Assembly: GCF_000178995.1 (NCBI RefSeq)
Contig: NZ_ADVZ01000004.1
Location: 1 to 64,000 of the forward strand
Reading direction: 5' to 3'
Length of the DNA: 64,000 nucleotides
From: Afipia sp. 1NLS2
Lineage (GTDB): Bacteria > Pseudomonadota > Alphaproteobacteria > Rhizobiales > Xanthobacteraceae
Under the pieces are notes generated by a model. It did not search any database, had not been told where the DNA came from, and saw only the letters and a program-made list of their open reading frames with translations. The number at the start of each line of letters is the position of its first letter. The first letter of the stretch is position 1. This document shows positions 43,520-53,062 of this stretch, piece by piece. Position numbers and translations under genes: made by a program.

Positions 43520-44309
43520 CAACCAGGCCGCGCCATCTGCAAGCTTCGCGGCGCGTTCACCTGGCATGCTTCGGATCTTTCAGGCGCTCCTGTTCGTGGG
43601 CCTGCTGTGTCTTTGGTATGCGCTGACGGAAACCGGCATCATGCCGAAATTTTTCTTCGGCGAGCCGATTGTCGTGTTTAGCACCATGGTGGATTGGGTC
43701 GTCTCGGGCGACATCTTCTATCATCTGGGAATCACGCTGACTGAAACGGTGCTTGGCTTCTTCATCGGCGCGGTTCTCGCGCTGATCTGCGGCCTGTGGT
43801 TTGCGTTGAGCCCGACGGCCTCGGCATTGTCCGATCCCTACATCAAGGCGATGAACGCGATGCCGCGCGTGATCCTCGCGCCGATCTTCGCGCTGTGGTT
43901 CGGCCTCGGTATCTGGTCGAAGGTCGCGCTGGGCGTGACGCTGGTTTTCTTCGTCGTGTTCTTCAACGTCTATCAGGGCATCAAGGAAGTGAGTCCTGTA
44001 GTGCTGGCCAATGCACGGATGCTGGGCGCGACACGCAAGCAGCTTCTGCGAACGGTCTATCTGCCGTCCGCGACAAGCTGGGTGTTTTCCAGCCTGCATA
44101 CCTCGGTCGGCATGGCATTCGTTGGCGCGGTGGTGGGCGAATATCTCGGCTCGTCGGCTGGCGTCGGCTACCTGATCCTTCAGGCGGAGGGCGTGTTCGA
44201 CGTCAACACGGTGTTCGCGGGCATCGCGATCCTGACCATCTCCGCCCTTATTCTGGATGCGGTGGTGACGGCGATCGAGAACCGGCTCCTGAAGTGGCGG
44301 CCCAACTAG
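43500..44309 (+). CDS. ABC transporter permease, SsuC type
   Basis: A 269-residue inner-membrane permease, about six segments. The EAA-type loop is LANARMLGATRKQLLRTVYLPSA, and VGMAFVGAVVGEYLGSSAGVGYLI is the usual pattern of nitrate/sulfonate-class permeases. It starts inside the ATPase gene in another frame. A near-perfect 10-pair hairpin (44367-44396, GCGGTGGAAG with CTTCCGCCGC) lies about 60 bases after the stop and may end the transcript. Confidence 0.87.
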   Translation: MPKANADNQAAPSASFAARSPGMLRIFQALLFVGLLCLWYALTETGIMPKFFFGEPIVVFSTMVDWVVSGDIFYHLGITLTETVLGFFIGAVLALICGLWFALSPTASALSDPYIKAMNAMPRVILAPIFALWFGLGIWSKVALGVTLVFFVVFFNVYQGIKEVSPVVLANARMLGATRKQLLRTVYLPSATSWVFSSLHTSVGMAFVGAVVGEYLGSSAGVGYLILQAEGVFDVNTVFAGIAILTISALILDAVVTAIENRLLKWRPN

Positions 44310-44491
44310 GGCGGATTTGCCGCTCCGATCGACATGAGCTTGATCCGAAACGGCAATTAGGCTCAAGCGGTGGAAGCTCCAAGTTCCTTCCGCCGCTGTG
44401 AATATGACGTTCCGTCGAACATAAAGGTGGATTTGCCACCCGGCTTTTCGCAATATCCGGCCACCATGCTGACAGCGTGCGGGGAGACTCG

Positions 44492-46429
44492 ATGTTTGCG
44501 CAACGCCGGATTGCTATTGTCGCGACTGCGTCCCTGCTGATTGCGGGCGTCTCCTTCTTCTCTGCCTTATCCTCGCCAGTGCAGGCTCAAACAGCCGCTG
44601 CGTGCGCGGAGGGTACAAATCTTGCTGTGCTGGCGGCGCCTGCCATGCCGTGGAAGGGCATGCCGCTGCGGGTGATGTTCGCCGCCGAGAAGCAAACCAG
44701 GGGCGAGTTGTCGCTGATCGCGCCCGACGGAAGCGTCGCGGCTAAATCCGGGCAGCAACAGGGCGGCCCGCCTTATTTCTGGATTGCGGAAGTTGCGACG
44801 CCGGTTGCGGGAACGTGGCACGCGAAGCTTGCCCGCGATCACGCGTCACCCGGCTGCGAAACGATCACGCGCGAGATCACGGTCCGGTCCGAGCGGCCAC
44901 CACGGCCGAGCGCGGCGGCGGGAAGTATATGGCCGATTCATGACACATGGAATCGCGGAACGGAAAACCTGTACTCGGCCTGGATCGAAAAACTGTTCGA
45001 CGCGCCGCTGGATTCGCCGCCGTCATGGAAGGCGCTGCATGAAGTGCTGCGCGATCGCTCGCGCAACGTGCTGTTCAACTATCTCGACCTCGGAGAGGAC
45101 GAGATGGGGATGGTGTTCCATCCCGATTGCGCGGACATGCCATACTTCCTGCGCGCATACTTCGCGTTCAAGCTGGGATTGCCGTTCGGCTATTCGCGCT
45201 GCTCGCGCGGCACCGCGACCAAGGCGCCGACCTGTACGCAATGGTTCAATATCCAGAACCTCGAAGCAGCGAAGCAGCCGAATTCCGGTCAGCAGGCCGC
45301 GGCCGGTGAGCCGGCGGCTGGCGCGCCTGCGGCGGAGTCCCCGAAGCGGCTTGGCCTCGCGGCATCATTCGGCAAGTACATCACGGTGATCGGCGATGCC
45401 GTGCATTCGGGATCAAGCCGGACCGCAGCGACCGACAACAACACCGACTATTATCCCGTGCCGCTGACGCAGGATGCATTGCCTCCGGGTACGATCTACG
45501 CCGATCCTTTCGGGCATATCCTGATGCTGACCAAGCGGGTTGCGCAGACCAACGACGCGGCGGGCGTGCTGCTCGCAGCCGATGCCCAGCCGGACGGGAC
45601 CGTTGCGATCAAGCGGTTCTGGCGCGGCAATTTCCTGTATGCGCAGGATCACACTGCGGGGCCGGGCTTCAAGCGGTTTCGTCCCATTGTGCGCGAGCGC
45701 AACGGCAATCTGCATCGCCTCACAAACAGCGAGATCGCGAGCAACCCGCAATACGGCAATTATTCTTCCGAGCCGTCGAAATTATCGGTCGATGCGTTCT
45801 ACGATCGCATGGATGACGTGATGTCGCCCGCGCCGCTCGATCCCCTGCGCGCGATGAAGGAAGTCGTCACGGCACTCGACGAACAAGCGCAGGCGCGCGT
45901 GACCTCGGTGGAGAACGGCCGCAAGTTCCTGGACAGTGGCAAAGGCGTCGGGGCGATGCCGGATGGCGCGTCGATCTTCGAGACGTCCGGCGCATGGGAA
46001 GACTTCGCCACGCCGTCGCGCGATCTGCGGATGCTGATCGCCATCGACGTGGCGCGCGGATTCCCGGACCACGTCGCGCGGCGGCCCGAGCGATATGCGA
46101 TGCCGAAGGACAAGACTGTCGCTCAGGTGAAGGCCGAGTTGCAGAGCGCGCTGGCGACCGAGCTTGCATCGCGCAAGTTCACCTATACGCGCAGCGATGG
46201 TTCGCCATGGACGCTGACGGTGAAGGAAGTCGTCGATCGCGCTCCCGAACTGGAAATGGCCTACAATCTGAACGATTGCGTCGAATTGCGATGGGGCGCT
46301 CCGGCGAACAGCGAGGAGGCGTCGACCTGCAAGAAGCACGCGCCGGAAGCGCAGCGCGCCAAGATGATGAAATATCGGCCGTGGTTCCATGAACGCCGCA
46401 GGCCCGCACGCGGCGCGAGAGGCGTATAG
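44492..46429 (+). CDS. Large exported protein with Cys/His-containing domain
   Basis: A 645-residue protein with a signal peptide (LLIAGVSFFSALSS, cleavage near VQAQ). Residues 35-135 form a beta-rich domain (MPWKGMPLRVMF; VATPVAGTWHAKLA). The middle carries CADMPYFLRAYFAFKLGLPFGYSRCS and, further on, GTIYADPFGHILMLTKRV, an order of Cys then His-containing strand that recalls NlpC/P60- or transglutaminase-like cysteine enzymes, split by a low-complexity Ala/Gly/Pro stretch. The last 200 residues are helical. The function is not recognised; a cell-envelope hydrolase or amidase is a guess. The GTG at 44477 overlaps GGGGA, the Shine-Dalgarno for ATG 44492. Confidence 0.65.
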   Translation: MFAQRRIAIVATASLLIAGVSFFSALSSPVQAQTAAACAEGTNLAVLAAPAMPWKGMPLRVMFAAEKQTRGELSLIAPDGSVAAKSGQQQGGPPYFWIAEVATPVAGTWHAKLARDHASPGCETITREITVRSERPPRPSAAAGSIWPIHDTWNRGTENLYSAWIEKLFDAPLDSPPSWKALHEVLRDRSRNVLFNYLDLGEDEMGMVFHPDCADMPYFLRAYFAFKLGLPFGYSRCSRGTATKAPTCTQWFNIQNLEAAKQPNSGQQAAAGEPAAGAPAAESPKRLGLAASFGKYITVIGDAVHSGSSRTAATDNNTDYYPVPLTQDALPPGTIYADPFGHILMLTKRVAQTNDAAGVLLAADAQPDGTVAIKRFWRGNFLYAQDHTAGPGFKRFRPIVRERNGNLHRLTNSEIASNPQYGNYSSEPSKLSVDAFYDRMDDVMSPAPLDPLRAMKEVVTALDEQAQARVTSVENGRKFLDSGKGVGAMPDGASIFETSGAWEDFATPSRDLRMLIAIDVARGFPDHVARRPERYAMPKDKTVAQVKAELQSALATELASRKFTYTRSDGSPWTLTVKEVVDRAPELEMAYNLNDCVELRWGAPANSEEASTCKKHAPEAQRAKMMKYRPWFHERRRPARGARGV

Positions 46430-46597
46430 GCTGTAGTGCGGGCGAGCAGACCGCGCTGAAACAGACTGGTTACCATTTTAATGGTCGGATTCAGCTTCCG
46501 TTAGGCCTGCGAGCGGGTGCTGCACTGCATTAAGTGTTCTCTTAATCACGAATCGCCATGACTGTTTCCGGGGACCTTCTCTGGACGCGGAACGGTT

Positions 46598-47794
46598 GTG
46601 CTCGATTACAATTCCCTTCTTGTCGCGCTGATCTTTTGCAGCACCGGGCTTGCTTTCACGTTTTTCGTGAGCTGGGTCGTGTCGCGTGCCGATCGCGAAT
46701 TGATGACGTGGGGCATCGGCGTGTCCTGTCTTGCTGTCAGCCTGTTTTTTTACCGGAATTTCGTACTGGAATTTTCGCCGGTCGTCGGCGTGATCGCCTT
46801 TTCGGCGTTGCTGATCGGATTGGCTCTGTTTCTGGGATCGGCCTATCAATTCCAGACGGGCCAATTGCCGGTACGGCTGGTTGCCGCCACGGCGGGCGTG
46901 TCGATCGGGCTCATGTCTCTTCCGATGCTTGAGGGATATGACGGCATCTCATACATCGTGTTGAACCTCTGCGCGGCCGCGATGATGCTGCTCACGGCAT
47001 GGGAGTACTGGCGCTGGCGGGCAGAGGCGCCGCTGCTGATTCTGCTTCTCTCGGTGTTGTATGCCCTGACGGGCTTGTCCTTCGTGTTGTGCGCGGTGGT
47101 GCTGCTCCATCACGGCGAATGGATCATGCATCGCGCGCCGTCCGGCTGGGCGGAAAACATCAATCTCGTGATGTCGATCACCAGCATCGGCGGGCTGGGC
47201 GCCTTATCGCTGGCGTTGAATCAGGTCCGGATCGCCCGGCATCATCAACGCGAAGCCGAAACCGATGCGCTGACGGGATTGTTCAACCGCCGCGCGCTGT
47301 TTGAACGTTCCTTGCGCCTGCGTGGCTCTGTCGCCGTCGCGGTCTTCGATATCGACCATTTCAAGCAGGTCAACGATCGCCATGGCCATCAGGTCGGCGA
47401 CACGGTGTTGCAGACATTCGCGAGCCTGCTTGCCGCCAATGTCAGGGACGGGGATCTGGCTGCGCGTCTCGGTGGCGAGGAGTTCGTGATCATCTTGTCG
47501 GAGACGACGATGGACCAGGCAACGCAAATCGCCGAGCGGGTGCGTGAAAGCTTTGCCGGCCAGCAGTTCATCTCGTCATCCGGAAGTTTCGTAGTCACGG
47601 TGAGCGCCGGCATCGCCGGTGGCGACAGCGACACCGATATCATTGCTTTGTTGCGGCAGGCCGATACGGCTCTCTACGATGCGAAACGCTCCGGCCGTAA
47701 CCGTGTGCTGCTTTATTTCGAGGATACCAGCCTTGCGCCGTCCGACAGGGTGGTTGCCCCGAAGCCCGAGAGCGTCATCAAGCTGCGCCAATAA
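46598..47794 (+). CDS. Membrane diguanylate cyclase (GGDEF)
   Basis: A 398-residue protein with six or seven membrane segments (residues 1-205) forming an unnamed sensor region and a C-terminal GGDEF domain (about 220-385). The catalytic motif is GGEEF at residues 292-296, an active variant, and the product-inhibition site RxxD is RDGD at 283-286. Other markers are DALTGLFNRRAL and VFDIDHFKQVNDRHGHQVGD. It should make cyclic di-GMP at the membrane and be feedback-limited. GTG 46598 is the start; no linked EAL or output gene is nearby. Confidence 0.88.
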   Translation: MLDYNSLLVALIFCSTGLAFTFFVSWVVSRADRELMTWGIGVSCLAVSLFFYRNFVLEFSPVVGVIAFSALLIGLALFLGSAYQFQTGQLPVRLVAATAGVSIGLMSLPMLEGYDGISYIVLNLCAAAMMLLTAWEYWRWRAEAPLLILLLSVLYALTGLSFVLCAVVLLHHGEWIMHRAPSGWAENINLVMSITSIGGLGALSLALNQVRIARHHQREAETDALTGLFNRRALFERSLRLRGSVAVAVFDIDHFKQVNDRHGHQVGDTVLQTFASLLAANVRDGDLAARLGGEEFVIILSETTMDQATQIAERVRESFAGQQFISSSGSFVVTVSAGIAGGDSDTDIIALLRQADTALYDAKRSGRNRVLLYFEDTSLAPSDRVVAPKPESVIKLRQ

Positions 47795-47812
47795 CGCTTG
47801 GTGCGAAAGGCG

Positions 47813-49069
47813 CTAGCCGGGGTGTGTCCGCGCCAGATGGAGTCCTGCCGCGAGCGCGCCCGCGATCAGCAGCCCTGTAAATGCCGCAACGGCAAGCCAG
47901 CCCTCGACGGCCCAGAACCATCCACCTACCCATCCGGCGATGCTTGAGCCCGTGTAGTACGCAAGAAGATACAGCGATGCGGCGTGTCCCTTGGTGTTGG
48001 CGGCCATGCGCCCGACCCAGCCGCTCGCCACGGAATGGGACACGAAAAATCCGATGGTGACGAGCGCGATGCCTGTAATCACCCAGAACAGGGGATGCAG
48101 GAGCGTGGCGGCGATCCCGGCCAGCATGATGGCGAGGCCCGTGATGAGGACAGGGCCGCGCCCCACGCGATCCACCATCGCGCCGGCGGTCGAGGAGGCG
48201 ACAATGCCGAACAGATACACCGCGAAAATCGCGCCGAGTTGAGTCTGGTTGAGCTCATATGGCGGGCCGACCAGCCGGAAGGCCGCGTAATTGTAGACCG
48301 TGACGAAAGCGCCCATGGAGAGGCCGCCGATCATGAACACGTAGGGCAGGCCGGAGTGTTTCAGATGGCCGGCCCACGCTTGCAGATGATAGCCGGCGTC
48401 GAACTTCAACTGGCGCTCGAAGTTGCGTGACGGCGGCAGCAGGACGATGAACGCGAAGGTCATCAGAAGATCAATGGCGCCGATGATGCCGAGCGACCAG
48501 CGCCAGGATGTGTATTCCGCGATGATGCCGCTGAGTACGCGCCCGGCCATGCCGCCGAAAGCCGTGCCGCCGACATACAGGCCCATCGTGAGTCCAAGTC
48601 CCTTGGGATGGATCTCCTCGGCGAGATAGGCCATCGCCACGGCCGGGACGCCGCCGAGTACGATTCCTTCCAGTGCGCGAATCACGAGCAGGCTCTGCCA
48701 GTCCGGCACGATCGCCTGGGCGATATTCAAGAGGGAAGCGACGCACATCGAGGCGAACATCAGGCCGCGCCGTCCGAACATCTCGGAACCCGCGCCCGCG
48801 CACAGGATCGCGATGGCGAGCGCGGCCGTCGTAACCGATAAGGCCAGCGAGCTTGTGGCGGCGCTGACCTGAAAATCGGTGGCGAATTCCGGCAGCAGCG
48901 GCTGCACATCATAGACGAGCGTGAAGGTAACGAAGCCCGCCAGGAACAGCGCGATCGAGGTTCGGCGATACGTGCTGGTACCGCGCTCGGTCCATGTCAT
49001 CGCAGGGGCCGTCGCAGGTGTCATGGCCGGGTCGGTATCGGTTGTCGAACTGGGCGTCGATTTGTCCAT
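47813..49069 (-). CDS. MFS transporter, YnfM-like
   Basis: A 418-residue major facilitator protein with about 12 membrane segments after a Thr/Pro-rich polar N-terminus of about 35 residues. FTLVYDVQPLLPEFATDFQVS opens the first helix, EMFGRRGLMFASM is the loop 2-3 motif, and YVGGTAFGGMAGRVLSG and DRVGRGPVLITG are further MFS marks. The YnfM branch exports small molecules such as arabinose or drugs; the substrate is unknown here. ATG 49069 follows an in-frame TTG. It is convergent with the cyclase gene. Confidence 0.82.
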   Translation of the reverse strand: MDKSTPSSTTDTDPAMTPATAPAMTWTERGTSTYRRTSIALFLAGFVTFTLVYDVQPLLPEFATDFQVSAATSSLALSVTTAALAIAILCAGAGSEMFGRRGLMFASMCVASLLNIAQAIVPDWQSLLVIRALEGIVLGGVPAVAMAYLAEEIHPKGLGLTMGLYVGGTAFGGMAGRVLSGIIAEYTSWRWSLGIIGAIDLLMTFAFIVLLPPSRNFERQLKFDAGYHLQAWAGHLKHSGLPYVFMIGGLSMGAFVTVYNYAAFRLVGPPYELNQTQLGAIFAVYLFGIVASSTAGAMVDRVGRGPVLITGLAIMLAGIAATLLHPLFWVITGIALVTIGFFVSHSVASGWVGRMAANTKGHAASLYLLAYYTGSSIAGWVGGWFWAVEGWLAVAAFTGLLIAGALAAGLHLARTHPG

Positions 49070-49304
49070 CAAGACATTAGCTCAAGCATATCATGTGGCT
49101 TTCAACAACGCGGACGATGGTTTCCTATGCAGGGACGGAAGGTGCCAACGGTTGATCTGCATAGCTGCGGGAAGGATTACCCGGATGGCAGGCTAAAGTT
49201 CACGAAAGTCTTATGGGGAATGCAGGCGGCTGTGTTGAAAGGCACGGGAAATATGGTCTTATCGCCCGCCGCAGATTGGGTGCGGTGCTGTTGACCGGTC
49301 GAGC

Positions 49305-50240
49305 ATGCTGTCCGCACTTGTCGTCGTCTTTCCTGTCTTTGCGCTGATCTTCACGGGGTGGCTGGTGCGCCGCCTTGGCGTGCTGGGTCCGCAATCGACT
49401 TCGGAGCTTAATCGCTTCGTGGTCTATCTCGCGCTGCCCGCGCTGCTGTTCGATGTGATCGCGCATGCGGGCTGGAGCGATATCTGGAAGCCCGGCTTCA
49501 TCGGCGTATTCGGATTGAGCAGCCTGATCGTGTTCGCGCTGGCGGTGGCGCTGCGCTATCGCAAGCCGCGTCATCTGGCCGATGCCGCCATCGACGGTCT
49601 CAATGCGGGCTATGCCAATACGGGCTTCATGGGATTCCCGCTGGCGCTTCTCGTGCTCGGGCAGGAGGCGATGGCGCCGACCACGATCGCCTGCATTATC
49701 ACCGTCTGCGTGGTGTTTGCCGTCGCCATTGTTCTGATCGAGATCGGGTTGCAGCCGCAAGGCAGGCCGCATCTGGTGGCGCTGAAGGTCGCTCGCTCGC
49801 TGATCTGCAATCCGCTGCTGGTTGCGCCAGCGCTCGGGGCGCTGGTTCCGATGACCGGCGTGACGATCGCGGAGCCGCTCGATCATTTCGTCAAGCTGCT
49901 TGCCGCGACTGCCGCGCCTTGCGCGCTGGTGACGCTCGGTTTGTTTCTGGCGGAAAAGCGTGAGGGCGCGGGGGCCGATGCGCGCACGGCGACATTGTTT
50001 GTCGGTCTCAAATTGCTGGTTCACCCGGTGATCGCTTGGGTGCTGGCGACGCAGGTGTTCAAGCTGTCGCCTTTCCTCACCCATGCAGCGGTGCTGCTGG
50101 CGGCGTTGCCGACCGGAACCGGCCCTTTCATGCTCGCGGAGTTGTACCGGCGGGAAGCCGGTATCACGTCCACCACCATTCTGATCTCGACGATCCTGTC
50201 GATCGTAACGGTGTCGGTTTACATCGCGATCGCGATCTAG
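49305..50240 (+). CDS. AEC-family (auxin efflux carrier-like) transporter
   Basis: A 311-residue inner-membrane protein with about ten segments in two halves. LNRFVVYLALPALLFDVIA in the first half and LNAGYANTGFMGFPLALLVLGQ near residue 100, with the N-x-G-F-x-G/P pattern, identify the AEC family. Family members carry malate, malonate and similar organic acids. Its stop overlaps the convergent hydrolase stop by four bases. Confidence 0.82.
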   Translation: MLSALVVVFPVFALIFTGWLVRRLGVLGPQSTSELNRFVVYLALPALLFDVIAHAGWSDIWKPGFIGVFGLSSLIVFALAVALRYRKPRHLADAAIDGLNAGYANTGFMGFPLALLVLGQEAMAPTTIACIITVCVVFAVAIVLIEIGLQPQGRPHLVALKVARSLICNPLLVAPALGALVPMTGVTIAEPLDHFVKLLAATAAPCALVTLGLFLAEKREGAGADARTATLFVGLKLLVHPVIAWVLATQVFKLSPFLTHAAVLLAALPTGTGPFMLAELYRREAGITSTTILISTILSIVTVSVYIAIAI

Positions 50241-51148
50241 CCCGCGAAGAAGCGGTTGAGTTCGACGAAGGTTTCGTCGGGCAGTTCTTCCTGTAAGGTG
50301 TGACCGCAATCGAGCGCGCGCCCTTCGATATGAATTGCCTTGTCGCGCCATGTCGCAAGCACGTCGTAGAGCGCGCCGACGGTGCCGCGTCCGCCCCAGA
50401 GTGCCAGCAGCGGCACGGTGATGCGTTTGTCGGCATCTGCCGCATCGTGCTGCAGGTCGATGGTCGCGGCCGCGCGATAATCCTCGCAGATGGCGTGGCG
50501 CGACTCCGGATCGCTGTAGCAGCGCAGATATTCGGCAAAGGCTTCAGGCTCGGTTGCACCCGGGAGCTTTGTTTGTCCGTCGAGATGGGTGCGCAGGAAG
50601 TATTCCGGATCGGCAGCGATCAGCCGTTCCGGCAGCGGCTCGGGCTGGATCAGGAAGAACCACCAGAAATATCGTCTGGCGAATTCCATGTCGGTCAGGG
50701 CGTACATCGTGGCGGTCGGCGCGATGTCCATCACGGCAATGCGCGTCACCGCGTCGGGATGGTCGAGCGCCATGCGGTGCGCGACCCGGCCGCCGCGGTC
50801 GTGGCCGGCAACGGAAAACTGCGAATGTCCCAGCGCCCGCATCAGGTCGATCTGGTCCTGAGCCATCACCCGTTTTGAATATTCGATGTGGCTGGCGCTG
50901 CTCGCAGGCTTGCTGCTGTCGCCGTAGCCGCGAAGATCGGCGGCAACCACGCTGAAGCGATGGGCGAGCAGCGGGGCGATCTTCCGCCAGGTGATGTGCG
51001 TATGAGGATGGCCGTGCAGCAACAGGAGAGGAGGGCCATTTCCGGCGATGGCCGCGTGAATAGTGACCCCATCGCCAAGGTCGGCGTCGATGTCGCGAAA
51101 GCCATCGAGAAAGCGGGAGGGGCCGAGTTCCTTGATGATGGTATTCAT
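50237..51148 (-). CDS. Alpha/beta hydrolase, haloacetate dehalogenase-like
   Basis: A 303-residue hydrolase. The nucleophile is Asp117 in GHDRGGRVAHR, with Arg118 and Arg121 in the positions that hold the carboxylate in fluoroacetate dehalogenases; the acid partner is Asp141 (VMDIAP) and the base is His283 (CGHTLQEE). HGHPHTHITWRKIAP and DLRGYGDSSKP are standard. In defluorinating enzymes a His-Trp pair and a Tyr make the halide pocket; here the pair is Trp162-Trp163, and the Tyr region reads CEDYRAAATID. Fluoride cleavage is thus doubtful; another haloacid or an ester may be the substrate. It is divergent from a LysR gene. Confidence 0.8.
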   Translation of the reverse strand: MNTIIKELGPSRFLDGFRDIDADLGDGVTIHAAIAGNGPPLLLLHGHPHTHITWRKIAPLLAHRFSVVAADLRGYGDSSKPASSASHIEYSKRVMAQDQIDLMRALGHSQFSVAGHDRGGRVAHRMALDHPDAVTRIAVMDIAPTATMYALTDMEFARRYFWWFFLIQPEPLPERLIAADPEYFLRTHLDGQTKLPGATEPEAFAEYLRCYSDPESRHAICEDYRAAATIDLQHDAADADKRITVPLLALWGGRGTVGALYDVLATWRDKAIHIEGRALDCGHTLQEELPDETFVELNRFFAG

Positions 51149-51274
51149 GGCTAGGCATTCCGTATTCGGGCTAAAGCTACCGTCTTGTTCTGAAAAACGA
51201 CGCGGTGCCAGGGGAGCGGCCCCGCAGATTGTCAGGAATATTCGTAAATCCTGTGCAGTTTTCAGGAGTTAGGT

Positions 51275-51291
51275 TCAATAATTCATATTGA
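51275..51291. promoter_or_regulatory. Probable LysR site
   Basis: TCAATA and TATTGA are perfect arms around ATTCA in the AT-rich gap between the divergent hydrolase (start 51148) and LysR (start 51420) genes. Dyads of this length are typical LysR sites. Confidence 0.4.
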
Positions 51292-51419
51292 GACTATGCC
51301 AACTCCAATCGCATAATTTGAAAAAGTGATCGTGCGGCGTACTGCCCACCGGTCATCGCAATTTTCTCAAATATATTAGCTATTTCAATGGCTGATGGTG
51401 GAGCGGGGCGGCCGACCGG

Positions 51420-52322
51420 ATGATCGACAAGCTCGAATTCCTGATTGCGCTCGCGAGCGAGCGGCACTTTGGCCGTGCCGCCGAGATCAGCAATGTCAGC
51501 CAGCCGACTCTATCGGCGGCGATCAAGCAACTCGAGGATTCCTTCGGCACGCTGCTCGTCAACCGCGGCTCGCGTTTTCAGGGTTTTACCCCGGAGGGCG
51601 AGCGGGTACTGGCGTGGGCGCGCCGGATCGTCGGCGATGCGCGCGCGATGCGCGAGGACATCGAGACCGTCAAGCATGGCCTGAGCGGTCATGTGCGGCT
51701 GGCCGCGATCCCGACCGCGCTCGCGATGACGGCGGCGCTGACCACGCCATTCCGCGCCCGCCATCCGGGCGTGAAATTCACCATCCTGTCGCGCACCTCG
51801 ATCGACATTCTGCGGATGCTGGAGAATCTGGAGATCGATGCCGGGCTGACCTACCTCGACAACGAGCCGCTCGGAAAGCTCGATCGCGAACCTCTATATC
51901 TGGAGCAATATCGGCTCTTGACCTCGCCGGACAGCGAGCTGGGTGACCGGAAGACGGTCACCTGGGCGGAGGTCGGCAAGATTCCGCTGTGCCTGCTGAC
52001 GCCCGATATGCAGAACCGACGGATCATCGACCAGATGCTGTTCAAGGCCGGCGTGACGGTGTCCACCACCCTGGAATCCAATTCGATGATCGTGCTCTAC
52101 GCCCATGTCCGTTCCGGACGCTGGGCGAGCATTATGCCGGCACTTCTGGCTGAGACACTTGGCCTCACCGATCGGGTTCGCGCGATTCCGATCGTGGAGC
52201 CGGAGAATGTGCATTCGATCGGTCTCGTGACGGTCCACCGGGACCCGATGAGTCCTCTCACCGGGGCCTTGCTCGATATGGCCCGGCATATCGCGGGCAC
52301 TCTGCCGGCCCCGCGCGTTTGA
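51420..52322 (+). CDS. LysR-family transcriptional regulator
   Basis: A 300-residue regulator. Winged helix at residues 1-62 (KLEFLIALASERHFGRAAEISNVSQPTLSAAIKQLE), then the two-lobed effector domain (LSGHVRLAAIPTALAM; SNSMIVLYAHVRSGRWASIMP). It is divergent from the hydrolase at 50237 and upstream of the thioesterase/prp genes, so either could be its target. It does not resemble PrpR, the usual sigma-54-type activator of prp genes. The 296-base gap after it holds two palindromes. Confidence 0.85.
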   Translation: MIDKLEFLIALASERHFGRAAEISNVSQPTLSAAIKQLEDSFGTLLVNRGSRFQGFTPEGERVLAWARRIVGDARAMREDIETVKHGLSGHVRLAAIPTALAMTAALTTPFRARHPGVKFTILSRTSIDILRMLENLEIDAGLTYLDNEPLGKLDREPLYLEQYRLLTSPDSELGDRKTVTWAEVGKIPLCLLTPDMQNRRIIDQMLFKAGVTVSTTLESNSMIVLYAHVRSGRWASIMPALLAETLGLTDRVRAIPIVEPENVHSIGLVTVHRDPMSPLTGALLDMARHIAGTLPAPRV

Positions 52323-52513
52323 ACACGATGGCCTGACGCCGGTATAAATCGACCGCTGATCTGCGCGAGAATCGATGAACAGGAGGAACGATCCTCCGGC
52401 CCTTTGCATGCGTAAATGTCTCGTAGTCTGAAACATCGAGCGGAAGCGGCCGGGATCGGACGGATTCTCGCTCCCCGGCTCGGCATGGGTGTGCTGAAAA
52501 AGTCGGAGACCTC

Positions 52514-52565
52514 GCCTGTTTTATTGAAAATACAGGCAGATTAGGCCCGGCGCGGATCGGGCCTA
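52514..52565. promoter_or_regulatory. Two palindromes before the thioesterase/prp genes
   Basis: GCCTGT/ACAGGC (52514-52537, 12-base AT-rich centre) is followed directly by TAGGCCCG/CGGGCCTA (52542-52549 and 52558-52565, 8-base loop). The first looks like an operator; the second could be an RNA hairpin, perhaps the terminator of the LysR gene. They end about 50 bases before the thioesterase start. Confidence 0.4.
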
Positions 52566-52618
52566 GACTTTCTTCGTCGTTTTCAAATGGCGGCAGGTGT
52601 GGCTAGTGTCCCCGCACA

Positions 52619-53041
52619 ATGAGCAACCGGGGTTCCAGTCACCAGCCGCCAGCCGACGCTTCCGCCTCGGGCGAGACGCGACTGCTTGAAGTGGTCTTTC
52701 CCGAGCATTCCAATCATTACGGCACTTTGTTCGCGGGCAGCGCGCTCAGCCTGATGGCGAAAGCGGCTTTCGTCGCGGGTGCGCGCCGCGCCGGCCGCAA
52801 TGTGGTGATGGCGACGGCCGAAAAAGTCGACTTTCTCCAGCCGGTCAAGGTCGGTGAATTGATCGAGATCGTAGCGCGTATTGCGCGTGCGGGTACAAGT
52901 TCAATGACGGTCTCGGTCGAAATCATCCGTGAGGATCTCGCAACCAAGCAGCACCGGACAGCGGTGCGCGGGCAGTTCGAGATGGTCGCGGTCAACGAGC
53001 AGGGGCGTCCGGTCCGGATCGATCCCGACGAATCAGAATAA
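52619..53041 (+). CDS. Acyl-CoA thioesterase, hotdog fold (YciA-like)
   Basis: A 140-residue hotdog-fold enzyme hydrolysing acyl-CoA. EVVFPEHSNHYGTLFAGSALSLMAKAA is the family start; the usual catalytic Asp position in the helix is near GSALS, and NVVMATAEKVDFLQPVKVGELIEI follows. It stands 21 bases before prpD and is probably co-transcribed, where it could release CoA from excess propionyl- or related acyl-CoA. ATG 52619 has no obvious Shine-Dalgarno sequence. Confidence 0.82.
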   Translation: MSNRGSSHQPPADASASGETRLLEVVFPEHSNHYGTLFAGSALSLMAKAAFVAGARRAGRNVVMATAEKVDFLQPVKVGELIEIVARIARAGTSSMTVSVEIIREDLATKQHRTAVRGQFEMVAVNEQGRPVRIDPDESE

Positions 53042-53062
53042 CGCAACCAAGGATAGCGACAC

